Assembly: GCA_947623455.1 (NCBI GenBank)
Contig: OX392530.1
Coordinates: 2,641,501 to 2,705,500, forward strand
DNA length: 64,000 bases
Source of the DNA: Mimachlamys varia
Taxonomy: Eukaryota > Mollusca > Bivalvia > Pectinida > Pectinidae
Direction of reading: 5' to 3'
Shown: piece after piece, positions 61,060 through 64,000 of the stretch
How the letters are laid out: each line of letters begins with the position of its first letter
Numbering within the stretch: the stretch's first letter is position 1
Translations under genes and position numbers: made by a program
The notes under the pieces: generated by a model
The model's input: the letters and a program-made list of their open reading frames with translations, nothing else
What the model was told of the DNA's origin: nothing
Database searches by the model: none

Positions 61060-62251
61060 CGTTTCGAGGGGGGGGGGGGGGGGGGGTTCCCATCTTCCCC
61101 ACTTTTTAACAAAGGAAAGTGTTGATATAAGAGAACAATGGCAAACCAATTATAGTCTGTTTCATACTATGCCAAAAGTTACCTGTGTGAAAGTTACCTG
61201 TGTCATTTACCTGTAGATGACTATCCAGCCTATATGTAGTATAAAGTGAAAAATACTTTGATTTATATCTATACCTATTACTTATTAAATTAACAGCAAT
61301 TTAAGACTTAACACAATTTAGTGTACATCATTCATATTTAACAACTACAATTATATCAAAATGTATTCTGGTTATTGACACTTCATGAATGTTACACATA
61401 GAGAAATACACAATTATTAATACTATTTCATATTACATACATTGCAGTAAAATTAAGTTTATTTTATTCATACAATTATATCAAAACTTGTTCAGGTTAT
61501 TGACATATTATAGGGAACACATATAGAAATACTTACATTATAGTAAATGTAAGTATCTTTCACTCATACACTCAAATACAAATATTTTCATATATTACAT
61601 ATATATTAATTGCATGCATTTATAGTCAAACATTTCCATACTTGTACATAATGATACCTTATACATAATGATAACCTTTCATTCGATTTTACATATATAT
61701 AAGTACATGCATTTATAGTCATTTCTTCACTATTAACTTAACTAACTGGACTAACTGATACAAAGTAAAAAGTGTTTAATTAATTGCAACACTCATCATC
61801 ATCTCGGTTGGGAGTGAGAGCTTGGATAATTAGAGTCTATTGATAAGTTTTATAATAGGTATAAAATATGTAGAGCATCTATAAGACTTTTAATTAATAA
61901 TGGTTTGTTAAACAACAGACTCTAATTTTTATTATATCATATTTTAGTCTAATATGATAAACATATATTGCATTGATAAATAACATTTCCATTTGAAAAA
62001 ATATTGTTTTCAATATTTATTTATTTAAAGTGCATATGAATCTGCAAATGTATAATAAAACATATATATCCATATAAGATATAGAGGTTCATCACTGATT
62101 AAAACACAGGTAAAAACTCAGGTAAGAACACAGGTAAATAAAGGTAAATAATTCCAAAATTATTCAGAAACAGACTATAATCCTTCTAACAACATTCTCC
62201 CCCATATGTTTTTTTAAAAAGTGGGGAAGGTGGGATACAGCCGTTTCGAGG
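61060..62251. mobile_element. MULE-like non-autonomous element with 10-bp target duplication
   Basis: CGTTTCGAGG is repeated directly at 61060-61069 and 62242-62251. Between them the ends are inverted: TTCCCATCTTCCCCACTTTT on the left matches the reverse complement of AAAAGTGGGGAAGGTGGGAT on the right, and further in ATTATAGTCTGTTTC is shared. Subterminal TTACCTGTG words cluster at both ends in inverted orientation (about 61186-61213 and 62105-62145). A duplication of 9-11 bp with long terminal inverted repeats is typical of Mutator-like elements. The interior is AT-rich, with ~130-bp degenerate repeats and no transposase frame. A 19-G run lies at 61068-61086. Confidence 0.75.
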
Positions 62252-62640
62252 TCGCTTTGAGCCAAAAAAATCGTACTTTGTTTGGCGAGTCTTTGTCGCA
62301 ATCCTTCCGTGACAACTAAGAACCATTCATAGGTATTTTATGAAAAATTGTGGAATCAAGTTGCTTATAATGGGACGGGAGGATAGACGCCGAACTACGA
62401 ACGAAAAGTCATTTGATCACAACCCAAACTGATACAACACAACATACTATCTATGTTCATTTTTAAATGAGATTGAGATTAATTTTAGAAACAAGATATA
62501 TTAAGTTGACGTTTTCCGTATCTTTATGAACAAACGTTTGGTATTGTGTTTATATTTAAGATAGATAAGTCAAAATGATCAAAATGGTTTAATAGACCCG
62601 TTAAAATGAAATAAGTTAAAGGCATTTGAGGGACGAAAAC

Positions 62641-62822
62641 TAGTTCCCTGATCGAATGGCTAAGATTTCTTGCCTTCCACCACTAGGTCGCAAGTTCGAG
62701 GCGTACGTGGTGCAAATTCACGGCTGTAGGTCGGATTTCTCCTGGTACTCCGGCTTTCCTGTACCACCAAAAACCGGCATGTCCTTAAACCATAGGACGT
62801 AAAACACGCACAACCAAACAAC
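62641..62822 (+). mobile_element. Decayed SINE with V-SINE-like 3' region
   Basis: A diverged tRNA head (GATCGAATGGCTAAGATTTC, then GTCGCAAGTTCGAGGC) precedes TGTAGGTCGGATTTCTCC, TGGTACTCCGGCTTTCC and an ACGTAAAACACGCACAACC tail. The 3' block matches that of the 18.66-kb SINE, while the head differs. No clear target duplication is seen. Confidence 0.8.
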
Positions 62823-63012
62823 ATCTCTAGAAAGCGCTAGAATTTCGAATTGTGAGGGAAAAGTTTGCACAATATTTTATTCCGTATGTATACATGTAAC
62901 TATGGACCGCCAAATTAACATATTATACCCAGTTAATTGCGCCTATCTCTAAATAACTGAAGATAATAAGTACAATTAATTCTTAAATTATTTAAGATGC
63001 ACATGTATGTAC

Positions 63013-63085
63013 AATTAAATTTAACCTATCTTCAATTGAATTGTACATATCTTCAATTCGATTGAACCTATCTTCAACTGAATTG
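63013..63085. repeat. Degenerate ~24-bp tandem repeat, 3 copies
   Basis: ACCTATCTTCAATTGAATTG, ACATATCTTCAATTCGATTG and ACCTATCTTCAACTGAATTG follow one another. Confidence 0.7.
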
Positions 63086-63129
63086 AACCCAGGTACCAAT
63101 ATACAGTTGAGTGTAGACTAAAGGTTACA

Positions 63130-63205
63130 CAAAGTGCACTCCGAGTGCACTCCGTTTGGACTCCATATGAACTTGGAGAGCACTCCAGGTCCACTCCGAG
63201 TCTAT
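63130..63205. repeat. Short GCACTCC-based repeat
   Basis: GTGCACTCCGAGTGCACTCC, TGGACTCCATATG, GAGCACTCCAGG and TCCACTCCGAGTC recur at irregular 10-20-bp spacing. Confidence 0.5.
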
Positions 63206-64000
63206 CTGAAGTCCTATCAGGCATTAATACCTCTACAATATAGGGGTCACATTTATATTACATTTTAAATTGTAGATAGTACAACATATACATGTATCAT
63301 ATAAATCAATCAATCAATATTTAATAATACATATTTTTGTTGCTATAGATGTTTAGATTAAAGTGTCGTTATTTAGTTGTTTAACAAGCAATATAGACTA
63401 TGCCTGCTGTTTAATCCTTGTATTATTTGTGTAATAAATTAGTTGAACTTGATATAAAAACCTGAAAATGTATACTTACATTACTGTATTTGAAACTTTG
63501 AATGACAATAACTGATACAAAGTAACTGAATAAATCTCGAGGATTTACAATGCAATGAAGGATTTCGGAACAAGCACAACATATATGTGACTTGTCCTTT
63601 GTGGTCTTACAATATGTGAAGTCTATATAGATCTGTGTGTGGATTTTTAAATGCCGTGAAGTGATAAATTAAATTATAATAAAATATAATGTTATAAGAA
63701 AGTTATATTTTAATTAAAATATTAGACATTCAAGTATAATGTGAAGAAGATTTTCTGTTTCAAATTTGAAAGTTTTCAAACAACAACAACTTCAAAACAC
63801 AATAAACAATGAATGGCTTTTGATAATTGGGTGTTGCCTGTCTCCTCCCTATTCAATGTTTTGTCTTTATACAGGTCAGATCAGCTTTGAAGATTTAGAC
63901 AGACTTACACTTGGCCATCTAATTAGATAATGACCCCCTCCTGGTCAAATTTTGCCAGTATCAGGTCTGATGCAAGGTGTGAAAATATGGAGATAATAAC
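63206..64000. other. Non-coding DNA, nothing recognised
   Basis: AT-rich sequence without exon, RNA gene or ordered repeat. Confidence 0.5.

Overview
The window looks like nuclear DNA from a mollusc, most likely a bivalve. It is AT-rich and gene-poor, with widely spaced exons that have GT/AG borders, tRNA-derived SINEs, a decayed LINE and many minisatellite arrays. It carries parts of two genes: an invertebrate Shab/Kv2 potassium channel and a secreted C1q-domain protein. C1q-domain families are strongly expanded in bivalves. The species cannot be fixed from the sequence alone.

Layout. Bases 1-29307 hold no recognisable exon and are most simply read as a large upstream intron of the channel gene. 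They contain a 63-bp array (about 6.63-7.51 kb), SINEs (8.2 and 18.66 kb), copies of two linked interspersed repeat families, a 94-bp array (21.4-23.4 kb) interrupted by a TTAA-flanked MITE, and a homogeneous 54-bp array (26.1-27.2 kb). Four + strand exons of the Kv2 gene follow: 29308-30372 (S1 to S6), 36064-36751, 41480-42296 and 42893-42920. Their splice phases join into one frame of 865 codons plus stop. The exon for the N-terminal T1 domain is not in the window. A 24-bp minisatellite lies just upstream of the third exon.

Bases 44.1-52.8 kb are intergenic and filled with interspersed repeats and a 37-bp array. From 52.86 to 59.74 kb is a two-exon C1q-domain gene. A TATA-like box precedes exon 1, which encodes a signal peptide and a His/Asn-rich linker dense in N-glycosylation sequons. 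The intron holds an 80-bp array and a broken antisense L1/Tx1-like LINE. Exon 2 encodes the C1q domain and is followed by a polyA signal. The last 4 kb hold a long foldback element, a 1.17-kb MULE-like element with a 10-bp target duplication, and a decayed SINE.

The most notable finding is an interspersed repeat carrying a hammerhead self-cleaving ribozyme core. Three 44-nt copies (13464-13507 on +, 17991-18034 and 51591-51634 on -) keep the CUGANGA and GAAA core, stem II, a self-complementary stem III and a 6-bp stem I. In two copies it is fused, in the same order, to a second abundant repeat family. This suggests a non-autonomous retrozyme-like or Penelope-like element.
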